A DNA stretch of 64,000 bases from Podarcis raffonei (GCF_027172205.1 NC_070614.1:47494001-47558000), one strand, 5' to 3'; shown: positions 23,301 through 34,560, numbered from the stretch's first letter. The notes: generated from the sequence alone by a model not told the origin. Made by a program: numbers and translations.

Positions 23301-25250
23301 GACGACACTCAGGATCTTAATGTGCTGACAGTGAAATGGTGGAATGTATTTGGCTTAGAAACAGGAGACAAAGTAGCACCAAGTACACCAAATTTAAAGC
23401 TGAAAAAGAGAATAACTAAAACAAAAAAGGTAAAAAAAAAGTATTGAAGGGAAAATGTAAAGTAAACACACACAAAATGTGTTTACTGAAGATAGGGAGA
23501 CAATTCAGCAGTGGGCACCCGCTGACATCTATTCATGACAAAGCAGACGATGATGACAACAGTGGTGGAATCAGTCTCAACATAGCAAAAGAGAGGCTGC
23601 AGGAAAAGGACAAATTTGACAAAGAAGAAGATTTGAAGGAGATTAAAGAAAAACACAGAGAAAAACAACTGAAAGAAAAGGCAGGAAGAAGAGAAGTCAG
23701 AAAGAAAAGGGGAAGAGGAATGTGTCTGCTTTCTAGATCACAGTGAAAGTGATGATGAATTTGATCCAAGCATTCTTCCAGACCTGGACAGATATATAGT
23801 CTCTGAGGCTGATCCAGAAAACCATGGTGGTTCTGGGTTGGGCAAGCAATGTTTAGTGGAAGCGCATCAGTGGTAGAAACAGTGCCAATAAGAAAGAAGA
23901 TGAAACTTAGCAAAGAGGACTTGTTTGCAATATTAGATGCAGGCCTCTCCCTTGTGGAAGAAGACGTACTAATGTTACATCTGCTCAACAACCAAAGCTA
24001 ATTTTCCCCCTCCTGCTCTTATTTCAAAGCTATTTTGTCTTTGTATCAGAAAGGCATGCAGCCAATTTCGTTGCCAATAAATATTGTTGCAGTGGTTTCT
24101 GTCTAGGTTTCTTAGTTGTCTTCCTTTAAATGTTGTGAGGATTCTATGCCCTTTTAAAATGTGGTGTATTTTTTTTTGGGGGGGTGGCTGGTTATTGGGT
24201 TGTGGTTTTTATTTCGATTATGTATTTTGTGGTTTTATATTGATTTTATTCTGTGAACTGCCCTGAGACCTCATAATAATAATTAGGGGGAAGTTTTCTA
24301 CTTGGTCATGTAATGAAGCATAAAATCACAATGAGAATGAAAAATGGTAAGGGAGTTGTTTCTGAAACTCCCAACACCCCATTAACGAATCTTACCTGTG
24401 GAATCTTGAAGAGACCTAAGATGTCTGCCATAAGGGAAGAGGTCTCAGAGCCAAGTCCTCCAATGACAGCTATGAGTTTTTTCTTACTGTCACATCTGTA
24501 GTTGAGGACAAATTTATGCGATTTGAAGAGCAGATCTAGAGTGGTTCGATAGGTCATCATGGCATCATAGTAGCTGTCGTAGATGTGGAATCCAAGTGTA
24601 GCATTAGGCAAGATCATGGGATTTTCATTGATCTCATTTATGGCAAATGCCAAGGCAAGCGCATGCTGGTAGAATTTTGTCACAATACTGCAAAAGAATA
24701 TATTCTACTGTATCAAAAGAGAATCATACAATTCACAAAGATCTTATAGTTCTGTATGTAAACCATTTAGGTTGCAATAACAGCAGTTGTATCTTAATTC
24801 TAATATTAGTGCTCTGCATAGTAGTTTGATATTTTATCTGTTTTAAAGTCTGATAGTTTTGCATATTAAAGTTTCCTTTTCCTTTACCTTATTCCACCCC
24901 ATCCCACCCGGCACTCCTTCCCTCGTGGCTCTAATGGATTCATAAATCCATGATTCATTTAAATGCACTCAAACAATGAAGCATGGGGAAAAGAAGAGAT
25001 ATATTTACCATGGGACCTCAAACAGCTTCTGAGAAGGGTGTTCCTCAAAGTAAATTTCTCCAGAAACATAAGCTATCTGAGATGTCATCCCACCAATGCA
25101 GAGATCAACTTGTTGGTACCACTCATTGGGAACAGGGAGTGAATCAGTAATCCAGCACAGGCTAGAATCTATTTCAGATGCCATTGAAGGCAAGAGATAT
25201 ATCACTACAAACACCAGCATCCTTACAGCAAAGGTTAATTCTAGATGCAT
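14367..25250 (-). CDS. Vomeronasal type-2 receptor V2R-B, complete six-exon gene
   Basis: Class C chemosensory GPCR. Exons are 25009-25250, 24396-24687, 18357-19205, 17262-17489, 16694-16820 and 14367-15268, all open, giving 879 codons. Exon 1 begins [22 protein letters not shown], a signal peptide, then [11 protein letters not shown]. Exon 3 starts [17 protein letters not shown] and carries [22 protein letters not shown]. Exon 5 reads CNEPC...[18 protein letters not shown]. Exon 6 starts [13 protein letters not shown] and ends [16 protein letters not shown]. It is the sister copy of V2R-C: the 7TM exons differ at only about 8 of 299 residues. Intron 2 is 5.2 kb because it has collected an L1, an L2, CR1 sequence and a DDX10 retropseudogene that V2R-C lacks; it also holds a decayed second exon 3. 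The exon 3 donor is CAA|GTAATG. Confidence 0.94.
19385..21660 (-). pseudogene. Decayed extra exon 3 in intron 2 of V2R-B, split by an L1
   Basis: The plus-strand stretches 19385-19502 and 21589-21660 align with the 5' half of the functional exon 3. Shared landmarks are CTGAACAGATT, CTCCACATTCATCCAAAATAG and TGATGGACTTCATT. It has no open frame. The L1 at 19503-21588 landed within it. The same relic without the L1 is present in V2R-C, so it predates their duplication. Confidence 0.65.
19503..21588 (+). mobile_element. L1 LINE, 5'-truncated and decayed
   Basis: Contains the L1 reverse transcriptase region ([44 protein letters not shown]) and downstream ORF2 pieces with the [15 protein letters not shown] cysteine motif. 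Stops and frameshifts break it into several frames. The catalytic FADD is FADV. It is bounded by a 16-bp duplication with one mismatch, TAGGTCATGATCCCTA at 19487-19502 and its copy at 21589-21604. V2R-C has an uninterrupted copy of this site. Confidence 0.85.
21667..22997 (-). mobile_element. L2-type LINE, 3' part of ORF2 with an (ATT)n end
   Basis: The minus-strand frame at 21799-22917 carries the second half of a reverse transcriptase: [75 protein letters not shown]. The upstream segment ([13 protein letters not shown]) is in another frame, so there is one frameshift near 22865. The 3' end is the TAATAATAA run at about 21667. The long open stretch implies a fairly young copy. It lies in intron 2 of V2R-B. 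Confidence 0.85.
22999..23075 (-). mobile_element. CR1-like LINE 3' end
   Basis: Short minus-strand 3' tail, seen on the plus strand as AGAATCATAGAATCATAGAG, then TTGGAAGAGACC and TCCAACCCCCTGCC, a common squamate CR1 terminus. It abuts the L2 and the DDX10 pseudogene. Confidence 0.65.
23130..24080 (+). pseudogene. DDX10: Processed pseudogene of DDX10 (RNA helicase), C-terminal part and 3' UTR
   Basis: Intronless copy of the C-terminal coding region of DDX10, a nucleolar DEAD-box helicase. Landmarks are [73 protein letters not shown] and the terminal [22 protein letters not shown] before a stop at about 24000. These match my recollection of the vertebrate DDX10 C-terminus. A 3' UTR with AATAAA follows at about 24076. 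The frame is broken at least in an A-run near 23430 and by a stop after LLSRSQ near 23744. The 5' end is truncated, with no helicase core. It lies in intron 2 of V2R-B, opposite strand, next to L2 and CR1 sequence. Confidence 0.8.
24225..24288 (+). mobile_element. L2-like LINE 3' end remnant
   Basis: TGTGAACTGCCCTGAGACC followed by TAATAATAAT resembles the 3' terminus of squamate L2 elements in plus orientation. Confidence 0.45.
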
Positions 25251-25439
25251 CTCTCAATTATTCATCCAATTCTTCATTTACATGCATCTCTCAATTATTT
25301 CCTCATCCTCATCACTTAGGTAGGAAGGGATGGTTTGCAACCCTGCTAAATGACTCCACAGGAAAGCACCTCAACCTTCTGTTATGTTACAGGGATACAA
25401 AGCCATACCTTCAATAGATGAGATTGGCAATGTTACTGT

Positions 25440-25545
25440 TTCAAGTCTGGCTACGATGAATAAAGAGGAAACTATCAGAGGTGAAATTAACAGAGCCCAG
25501 CCTGCCTCTTGCCCCTACTCCAGCTCTTACTACTACTGGGATTAC
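25440..25545 (-). promoter_or_regulatory. Conserved upstream block of V2R-B
   Basis: Lies about 190-295 bp upstream of the V2R-B start codon. The plus strand runs from AAGTCTGGCTACGATGAATA through AATTAACAGAGCCCAGCCTG to CTACTGGGATTACT and is nearly the same before C and D. Sequence around it is less alike, which points to a regulatory or first-exon role. Confidence 0.55.
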
Positions 25546-25887
25546 TACTAGTTATACTTTTTGACTTCCTCATTCTTCTGAAAAACCTTTGGAGCTTTGG
25601 GCAGCTTGACAAATTAAAATGATTTGAATAATTACAAAATGAGAAAATTACTCCTTCAAAGCCTGGGCCCCAAGTGGCACTTTTTGTAAGAAACATGCTG
25701 ATAATTTTCCTCCTAGATTTGACCAATAGTCTCTCCTCTGTAATGGAATGTGAAGTAGCAGGTGAATATTACACATGCTGTACACAAGAGGAAAGTTGGG
25801 GCCTAAGATGAAGACACCAGTCTCACTTACACATGTCTTGTGCTGACATTTTGGGACAGATATGCAGGGGGAAAAATAAAATAAAAT

Positions 25888-25955
25888 TGCAGGGGGTTGG
25901 AATAGATGACCCTCATGGTCCTTTCCGACTCTGCAATTCTATAATTCCATGATAT
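25888..25955 (+). mobile_element. CR1 LINE 3' end
   Basis: GGGGGTTGGAATAGATGACC, then GGTCCTTTCCGACTCTGCAA and TTCTATAATTCCATGA, the usual CR1 terminus with its ATTCTATG-like tail. Confidence 0.65.
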
Positions 25956-26273
25956 TCTCCAGGTGGCAGACAGATGCAAGAAGGAGGCCAGGAGGAAGCC
26001 AGTTAGCTGCAGACACCTGGAGATAATCTGCACCTGGCCTCTAAAGTGCCAGGATACTCCATCTCTACTTAGAAAATTACTTGGCAATAAATCCAACAGC
26101 CAGCTGGGGAAATCCTAGAATGGGATCCAGCCCATAGGATTGGAACAAACGAATTCCCTTTGAAATCATCTGACCGGTTTCTCATATCCCTCCAAGAGTG
26201 AATTCTCCCTTCAGTTCCTCTCCTTGACACTTGCACTCTGCTGATTTCTACTGTGCTTTGTGAAACACAGCAC

Positions 26274-26456
26274 ATAGGTGCCAACTCATAGGGGCTAAGT
26301 TCCCTTCAGTCCCCCCCAAAAAACATTTGAAGTGCCCCCCCCCCAGTTGATGGGCATTGTCATTTACATGGTGAACGTGCTTCATGTCTTCTGATCATTT
26401 ATGTGGGGCAGGGCTTAGCTCCCCTCCCCCATATATATTATTCAAGTTGGCACACC
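26274..26456. mobile_element. Small TIR element
   Basis: The ends ATAGGTGCCAACT and AGTTGGCACACCT are inverted repeats about 180 bp apart, with C-runs inside. Superfamily uncertain, perhaps hAT. Confidence 0.45.
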
Positions 26457-27551
26457 TGACACAAGGGATGAGAAACAACTGAGACAAGGACTGGAACTGT
26501 GTACAAAAAGATATATTTCTAGTGCTATTAAAGGGACAAAACATTACTGCATGCTCATGGCCAGTGTAGAGTTACCACCATTTTGTGCTAGAAAAGGCAG
26601 AAAGTGAGCTTTGTTTTCACCTCACTCCTGGAGATGACATTGGACTATTCATCCAGATACTGATGACCAGTGTAAATTATTTATAATTGCTACTGTCCAG
26701 CTTACTATCATTTTATGAGAATGACAACTGGGATGGGAAGAAATGGGAAAGTTTTTCGCCTTCCAAAACTGAAAGCCACAATATATTAATGACGATTACC
26801 AATGGTGAAATAAATGTTTGCATAATAGAAGTTGTGATCAAGTGCTGGGTGTATAGATGTGATTGTGAAAGAAAAGACAAGTATTGATATATTTATATGA
26901 TGTATTAAATATATATATGCTTTCAAAGACAATGCACAATCCAGCAGTTAAAAGAGAGTAAACAACAGAAAAGCCCCCATAAATTTTAAATTTTTATGAA
27001 GCATCACTGAAGACCTGCATAAGAAGTCAGTCCCAAAGCATACTCGGTTCCCCTTTGTGCTGGAATTCCATTGCCTTACTGATATGACTGTATTCTTCAT
27101 AACAGTGTTCCTATAATTGAAAACTACCTTTTATATCCCACAACTACTAGTGAAAAACAACAACTTTCGTGTTTAATAAACAGCGATATTTTAATATATT
27201 TAATTGTCAAAAACCATTGCAATTCAGTGATCAAAATACAAGTGAAGGCCAATACACATAAGGTTTCATTTAGCAAGCAGGAAGAATTAGAGGCAAACAA
27301 TGGAGAGCAAGCAAAGGGGAGCTTCTTTTTCTGGCCAAAGCCACTCCATACTCCTCATCTGCATTTGAACCAGAAAGAACAAATAAAAGCATGGCCACAA
27401 CAAAGGTAATCTGGAAACAATCATGACCAGGCAGCATGGCTCTGAAAGAATCACACTTAGCATTCAGTTTTCTGGTTTCTGGTTTTTCCAAACAATTCTG
27501 CTAGCCAAAGGAGGTCATTTTTAAATCTCTGAATGCAAATAATAATAATAT

Positions 27552-30500
27552 TTAAATATTCTTCCTCAGCATTTGCTCCCTGCTGTTCAGCTCAGGCTTC
27601 AAAATAATGATGTAGCATTTAGGAGAGAAGATGCAACCCAATAACCCAGCGCTGGAAGCCAGGATGGAAAAGATCTCCACAGTCACCATGTCTTTTCCTT
27701 TGGTGCTCAGGTAGGTTGGCACAAAGGTGGCCCACACACTGCAAAAGAGCAACATGCTAAATGTGATGAACTTGGCTTCATTAAAACTATCTGGTAATTT
27801 CCGGGCAAGAAATGCAACAAAGAAGCTGATGATTGCCAAGAGTCCCATGTAAACAAGGACACAATAAAACATGGCAGTGGACCCTTCATTACACTGTAGA
27901 ATGATTTCTTCTGTTACCGAGTGCATGTCTAAATCAGGATATGGGGGAGAAGTTGCCAGCCACGTAGTGCAAATAATGACTTGAATAAGGGAACAGGAAA
28001 GGACAATAGAGTTGGATAGGCTTTTCCCCACCCATTTCTTCATTCTGGATCCAGGTTTTGTGGCCATGAATGCTAGAGAAACAATGGCGGTCTTTGCCAG
28101 CACGCAAGAAACAGCCACTGAGAAGACAATCCCAAAGGATGGTTGGCGAAGAAGGCAGGTCACTTTCTCAGGTTTGCCCAAGAACAGCAAAGATGAGAGG
28201 AAGCAGAGAAAAAGAGAGATGAGGAGAGCGTAGGTGAGGTTGCGGTTGTTGGCTTTGACAATGGGAGTATCTCTGTACTTAATAAAAGTTCCTAGCACCA
28301 AAGCTGTGATCAGGGAAAAAGAAACAGCAACTAAAGTCAAACTAATCCCTAAAGGTTCTTTGTAAGCCAGGAACCTTATTGCTTTGGGGATGCATTGAGT
28401 TTTGTCCTCTCCTGGATACTGATCTTCTGGGCATTTGAAACAAGCAACCATATCTAGAAAACAAAAATAAGTCTGATTTCAATGCGTATTCACATTGCTG
28501 TATAAACATTTCCTACTGTCTGCTGTATGGAAATTATAGATAATTTAATGATGTCTTCACACGCATCCTGAAGTGTAATGGGTGTTACGGGAGGGTTAGT
28601 ACCTCTGATATGGGACACTTGGTGCTGGTACAGTTGGTCCACCTTTTTTCCCATCCTGTGCACAGCTGTTACCTGTGGCTCTCAGAAGCAGTCACACTGC
28701 AGAAAACTGCTTCAACTGTCCCTCTAAACCAGGTGAGGGTAACCAACTGGTCTCTAATCCTCAGTGAGATAGGGTTTCCATGCATATGAAGACAGACTCC
28801 AATGCCTTTTGAACTTTCCATGAACATCTTTTTTGCCCCTGTGTGAAGAGAATGCTGGACCAAAGAAGCCTCTAGTGATATCCAACTTTTGCTCTTCTTA
28901 CAGTAATTTGATTTAGCTTCTTTCATGAAAGGGTTGGAGTAGTACATTACCTACCTGTCTGGTTGGCAAACTTCCCTTCTGAGCATGAAGCACAATCATA
29001 GCAACAAAATTTCTCTTCTTCCTTCCTTTTCTTTTGATTGCCAGGCTGACAGTGTTCATTACACAAAGACAAGGGACATACCTATCCATAAACAGATATT
29101 AAGATGGGAGACATCAGCCAAGACCCTTTTTCAGTTTGTTGATCTTCAAACTAAGTCAGCAATGAACAATTTCCAGATTTTGAATGTGCTCAGTAGCTCT
29201 CCATTTTATGCAGTCTTCCTCTACATTGCATTTTCCAGATGTTGATGGATTACAACTTCCTTCAGGCTCAAATAGTCATAGGCAAATATGTCCATTGCAG
29301 TTTCTCTCATTTCCTTATTTTTCTAATCTTAATTTCAGTCTCAAAATTTCCCATCAGTTTTTGAAGAAAAACTCAAAATAGAAATTGATCAGGTAAAGGT
29401 AAAGGTACCCCTGCCCGTACGGGCCAGTCGTGTCCGACTCTGGGGTTGCGCGCCCATCTCGCTTAAGAGGCCGGGGGCCAGCGCTGTCTGAAGACACTTC
29501 CGGGTCACGTGGCCAGCGTGACAAAGCTGCATCTGGCGAGCCAGCGCAGCACACGGAAACGCAGTTTACCTTCCCACTAGTAAGCGGTCCCTATTTATCT
29601 ATTTGCACCCGGGGGTGTTTTTGAACTGCTAGGTTGGCAGGCGCTGGGACCGAGCAACGGGAGTGCACCCTGCCGCGGGGATTCGAACCGCCGACCTGAC
29701 GATCGGCAAGTCCTAGGTGCTGGGTTTTACCCAAAGCGCCACCCGCGTCCCCACAGCGCCACCCACGTCCCAATTGATCAGGAGTGGAGCACAAATTCCT
29801 CACAATATGCATATTTTATATGCATTTTGGGTGATACGTATGGTTTTGCCAAGCAATTGCCACGAGTACTTTGTTACACAATACTTTTCTGGAGAACTCC
29901 CTTGCAAAATTCAGAGAAACCTGTGTTTTGAAGGTTTGGGGATTTGGAGATTCATAGTTCAATAACATCTTTTGGCCAATGGGTTTCGGAAGGTTAGTTT
30001 ACAGTCTGTCAAAGCACCATGGTGGGCAGAAATAAAATAAAACAAAACAAACACTTTATTGCATCAAAATGACCCAAGACACTGCAGAAGCCACACCTGA
30101 TTGAAACCTCTGTGCCACAAAATCATGTCCTCATCTATGATGAACTCGTTTCCTCCAAGACCATCAGGACCCACCCTTCCAACTTTCACTCTCTGGAAAG
30201 AACTGTTTGGGAATGTGACCATGTTAGTAATATCAAATCCAACTCCTATTTCCATTTTTCCATTGAAAGTGAACAATTCTCCAGCTGAGTTGTTAAATGA
30301 AATGCCGTGGAGAGATGAGTGGAGCTAATTGAAAGAGAGAAAGAAACAATAAAGGGAAGGGAAAGAACTGCATAGACATATTGGTTTATAATTATTTATT
30401 TGGGGTCCCCCCCAAAAAAAATAAAGGAAACACAAGAAGGAAGTGAAGCAAACATAATCATCTCACAATTCATTTACCAACAATTCTTGCTAATAATATT

Positions 30501-33445
30501 GTTTACAACATTTCATCAAAAATGATAAAATATTGGCATTGAGCTATATTTATGTAGAATGGAGATTTTATACTGGTTTGTAGATTACTTTATCAGGATT
30601 TTAATTCCCCAGGGTCTACGAGGAAATCTACAGCCAAAACAGTATTTTTAAAAATGTAGGTGTGCGACTCCATCTTGTCAGTTATTCATGTTTTAGTGAC
30701 ATTACTTGCCAAGGCTGTTCAAATCTTTCCCTTCCCAGCATGGCTCTGTGCTTGGTTCTAGTTGAGTAAATGGCATGCAAAGCATTAGCCACGGCATAGA
30801 CCGCGTTATAGATACTGTAGCTGTGGCCAGTCATGAGCATCTCAAAGTGAGAACCAGGAAGACTCTCCAACTTCTCCTCCCCAGTACATATTTTAAAGTC
30901 ATTTGCTGGCTCTTCAAGATTTGGAAATGAACAGTCAAATGCTTGCTCCCAGAAATCATTAACAAATCCATTTCCTTCAGTCCAGTAAGGTTTTACTTTC
31001 TGGAGAAATTTTCGGAAAGCCAGAACACCTTGTGAATGAATGGTAAAGGCAATTGCACCTTGAAACATCTGAAGACCCCAACCTCTTTGAGTGCTGGATA
31101 ATGCAAAATCCATCTGAGTTGTAATGATCCAAACCTTTCTCAATGACTCATTTTCCTCACTTCCTGAATCTTGCACATATATAATACCTCTTAACCACAC
31201 AATAGTCAAAGCTTCTCCATAGATGAGCAACGTATTACATTTGCTATCTGTGAAATCTAAATAATTATTTGAGATGATGTCAAAGAGTTTATCCATGTCA
31301 TCAAAACGGGGTGATTGTAGGATTCTCCGTGTGAAGGCTGAACAGATTCCATTTTGGGAAAACAGCAGCTCCATGGTCTGCAAGAAATTTTCTCCACTCC
31401 CATCATCCACAACAAAAAGCCCAACCCACATCCATCCAAAATACTTGAGCAAGCTGATAATCCCCTTGTACAGATAGACTTCATTTGGCACCATGTGGTA
31501 TAAAAAGTGTCCTTGATCTATCTCAGTCTTCTCTGGCGGAAAGGAGCCATAGGTGAGCTAAGAGAAAATGTTCAAGTATTTATTGTTAAAGCCCACATAT
31601 ATTTGAAGGTGCTAGTTGCATTATGTGCTATATCATTGTGCATTTTGTGATTGAGTTAATAAAAGACTAAATATGTGGAATGTTCCAAAATATTTGAGAC
31701 TATAACAATAATTTCATGCATGATATCTGTATGGACTGCTTGTGGAACACTTTGTAAGAACACTGAACAGATTCATTTCTTCAAAATAATGGCTTTGTTG
31801 TCTGCAGTATTCATCACTGCGTGGCTCAAACCTGTTCCACATTCATCCAAAATAGCTTAGTTAGGTGATGATCTCTATGTATTGATGGGCTTCATTGTGC
31901 TCTATGTGAAAATAGGAAAGAACGTGATCTGGCCTCCCCCCCAGTCAGAACTCACTGAAACTCAGTTCCAGCACCTCTCAGGTGGGCTCCGTTGCCATCC
32001 TAAGAGAATGAGGGAGCCTTTCTTGGTAAGTCCCAGCACCTCTTTTTTCTAGAAAAATAGCACTGAACCTGATGTATCTCATTCCTGTGTGAGGTATGTT
32101 AGCTCTAAAAAATAAATGTGCACATAACAAAAAATGATGCACAGAGGAGTTCTTAGACAGTGCTGAATCTATCACAATTTCTCCAACAGATCTTTCTCAC
32201 TGTTGGGTAATATAATGCATTTGTGGGAAATTTTCTCTTCAGTTGTGTACTGAAGCACAAAATCACAATAAATAAAAATACATAAATCTTTGGATATGTA
32301 ATTTTTTAAAATGTCCTCTGCACAGGGTTAATGAGAATGGTCATTTCTGAAAATCCCAACACCCCATTAACAAATCTTACCTGTGGAATCTTGAAGAGAC
32401 CTAAGATGTCTGCCATAAGGGAAGAGGTCTCAGAGCCAAGTCCCCCAATGACAGCTATGAGTTTTTTATGACTGTCACATCTGTAGTTGAGGACAAATTT
32501 ATGAGATTTGAAGAGCAGATCTAGAGTGGTTCGATAGGTCATCATGGCATCATAGTAGCTGTCGTAGATGTGGAATCCAACTGTAGCATTAGGCAAGATC
32601 ATGGGATTTTCATTGATCTCATTTATGGCAAATGCCAAGGCAAGCGCATGCTGGTAGAATTTTGTCACAATACTGCAAAAAGAATGTATTTTACAATTTC
32701 AAAAGAGAATCATACAGTTTATAAAGATCTTATTGTTCTGTATGTAAATCCTTTAAGGTGTAATAGCCATTGAAGATGTATCTGAATTCTGATATTAGTG
32801 CTCTGCATGGTTGCTTGACATTTATCTGCTGTAAAGTCTGATAGTTTTGTATTTGAATGTTTCCTTTTTTGTTAACTTATTCCCTCCCCTCTTCTTCCAC
32901 CATGGCATTAATGGATACTTCAAACAATCCAAAATATATATATTTATTTTTTAAAATTGTCCAGGAACACTTTAGAGACCAACTAAGTTTCTTCTTGGTA
33001 TAAGCTTTTGTGTGCATGCACACTTCTCCAGATATCTTCAGATATTCCAAAATAGAAAGGGGTATTATAATAAAGTCCTAATTTACTTTTAATTTTGTCA
33101 AATGTGGAAGGTTTTGAGCATTCTGTGTCACTACACTCAACATTTGTTTTCATGTAAGTACACTCAAACAATGCAAAATGAGGAAGTGAATAGATATCTT
33201 TACCCTGACACCTCAAACAGCTTCTGAGAAGGGTGTTCCTCAAAGTAAATTTCTTCGGAAACAGAAACTATATGAGAAGTCATCCCACCAATGCAGAGAT
33301 TATTTTGTTCGTACCACTCATTGGGAACAGGGAGGGGATCAATCATGGAGCACAGACTAGAGTCTATTTGAAATGTCATTGGAGGCAAGAGATATATAAG
33401 TACAAACCACAACATCCCTGCAGCAATGGTTAATTCTAGATGCAT
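27552..33445 (-). CDS. Vomeronasal type-2 receptor V2R-C, complete six-exon gene
   Basis: Class C chemosensory GPCR, tandem sister of V2R-B. Exons are 33204-33445, 32381-32672, 30706-31557, 30097-30324, 28955-29081 and 27552-28453, giving 880 codons in frame. Exon 1 [22 protein letters not shown] is a signal peptide. The ligand domain shows [19 protein letters not shown] and [11 protein letters not shown]. Exon 5 is CNEHC...[18 protein letters not shown]. The 7TM exon ends [17 protein letters not shown]. Relative to V2R-B, exon 3 lacks four residues (LQDL) just before the conserved PWQ at its 3' end, a clean 12-bp in-frame deletion. Intron 5 is 0.5 kb, shorter than the 1.4 kb of B. Intron 4 holds a SINE that is absent from the matching site in B, and intron 2 keeps a decayed exon 3 copy. 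Confidence 0.94.
29394..29771 (-). mobile_element. tRNA-derived squamate SINE in intron 4 of V2R-C
   Basis: On the minus strand it starts GGGACG(C)GGGTGGCGCT (A box), has a B box GGTTCGAATCC, a body with GTAAGCGGTCCC-type sequence, and ends in TACCTTTACCTTTACC. It is flanked by an 11-bp duplication AATTGATCAGG (29383-29393 and 29772-29782). The V2R-B intron has the unoccupied site near 16950. Confidence 0.85.
31735..31935 (-). pseudogene. Decayed extra exon 3 in intron 2 of V2R-C
   Basis: Aligns by eye with functional exon 3 at about 31320-31520: CTGAACAGATTC, CCACATTCATCCAAAATAG (functional CCACATCCATCCAAAATAC) and GATGGGCTTCATT. The first half of the exon is represented and the frame is not open. 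It appears to be an ancient exon duplication rather than a separate gene, since no other exons accompany it. Confidence 0.65.
31930..32075. mobile_element. Small hAT-like element remnant
   Basis: TTCCAGCACCTCT near the left end and TCTAGAAAAATAGCACTG at the right end resemble the termini of the hAT-like element at 13822. It lies in intron 2 of V2R-C next to the exon 3 relic. Confidence 0.35.
32957..33046. repeat. Diverged single arm of the 3-kb inverted-repeat unit
   Basis: GACCAACTAAGTTTCTTCTT, TGTGTGCATGCACACTTCT and CCAGATATC match the left arm at 2951-3030 with several changes. It lies in intron 1 of V2R-C. Confidence 0.6.
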
Positions 33446-33592
33446 CTCTCAATTATTTATACACTTTCCTCATCCTCATCACTTAGGTAGGAAGGGATGG
33501 TTTGCAACCCTGCTAAAGGACTCCACAGGAAAGAACCTCAACCGTCTGTTATGTTACAGGGATACAAAGCCATGCCTTCAATAGATGAGACT

Positions 33593-33705
33593 GTTTCAAG
33601 TCTGGCTACTATGAATAAAGAGAAAACTATCAGAGGTGGAATTAACAGAGCCCAGCCTGCCTCTTGCCCCTACTCCCAGCTCTTACTTCTACTGGGATTA
33701 CTTAT
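33593..33705 (-). promoter_or_regulatory. Conserved upstream block of V2R-C
   Basis: Same block as before V2R-B, about 150-260 bp from the start codon, containing ATTAACAGAGCCCAGCCTG and CTACTCCCAGCTCTTACTT. On the minus strand a TTTATTCAT stretch could act as a TATA-like site. Confidence 0.55.
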
Positions 33706-34254
33706 AACTACTTTTTGGTTGATTTCCTCATTCATTGTTGTCATTTTCTTCTGGAAAACCTTTGGAGCGCTGGGCAGCTGTGCAAATTATATTGATTTGA
33801 ATAATTACAAAGTTTAAAAAATACTCGTTCAGAACCTGGACCCGAAGTGGCACTTTTTGTAAGAAACATGTTGATAATTTTCTTCCTAGATTTGACCAAT
33901 TGCCCATTCTCTCTTCTGTAATGACTGTTGCTTAACAATGGTTCTTTCTAAACTATACACTCTTAAAAAACCCCAAAAAAACTCCTGCACTTTCCATTGC
34001 TAATAGTTGGCCAAAGAGAGGAAACTGATGGCTTATGTCAGCAATCAATGTTAAATGTTTAAACATTATTTTCTTACATTTCGCACAGCTATACAGGCAG
34101 TGGGTCGGTGGGGGCAATAGCAGCAATAATTTCAAAATATATTGCAACTCAGCAGAGAATAAGAGCCTTGGGGCACATCAGAAAGCATGGATTTGACATT
34201 TAAGAAAGATACTCTTGTTTAGTGTTCCCCATTAAAGGGGTTGTTTGGAAGGGA

Positions 34255-34560
34255 GTCACTGGCCATACACCATTAGGTTGTCAGTGCTCTCCCCTGTGTT
34301 GTGGTGAAATGAGGGGCGGGCTCTCTGCTTGAACAGACGTTCTCCAAAGTCAGCCCCACACAGTTTGGATAACCCTGATGTCTCCCAGATCCCCGGACAG
34401 GGGCTGGGAGGGATAAACGCCCAATGCCTAAGCCAAGCTTTCCCTACATCTGAAAGTTTAATAAAGTTGTGGCCAATTTTGATCCCATAACACGTTGTCA
34501 TGAGTCTTTATTCCTCCTGGGGGTCGCCTGGGGTCGGGGGGGGGGTCTCCACCTGGCTGC
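34255..34560 (+). mobile_element. LTR-like fossil fragment
   Basis: Plus-strand AATAAAGTTGTGGCC at 34460-34474 is the same core as in the module at 11.9-12.6 kb, preceded by CCCCGGACAGGGGCTGGGAG-type sequence. Ends and coding parts were not found. Probably the downstream part of a related LTR. Confidence 0.4.

Larger units (their letters stand above)
25546..27551. other. Intergenic region between V2R-B and V2R-C
   Basis: Contains a CR1 3' tail (25888-25955) and a TIR element (26274-26456). The rest shows no coding exon. The last ~120 bp (about 27430-27551) resemble the sequence downstream of V2R-B and mark the boundary of the tandem duplication. Confidence 0.5.
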
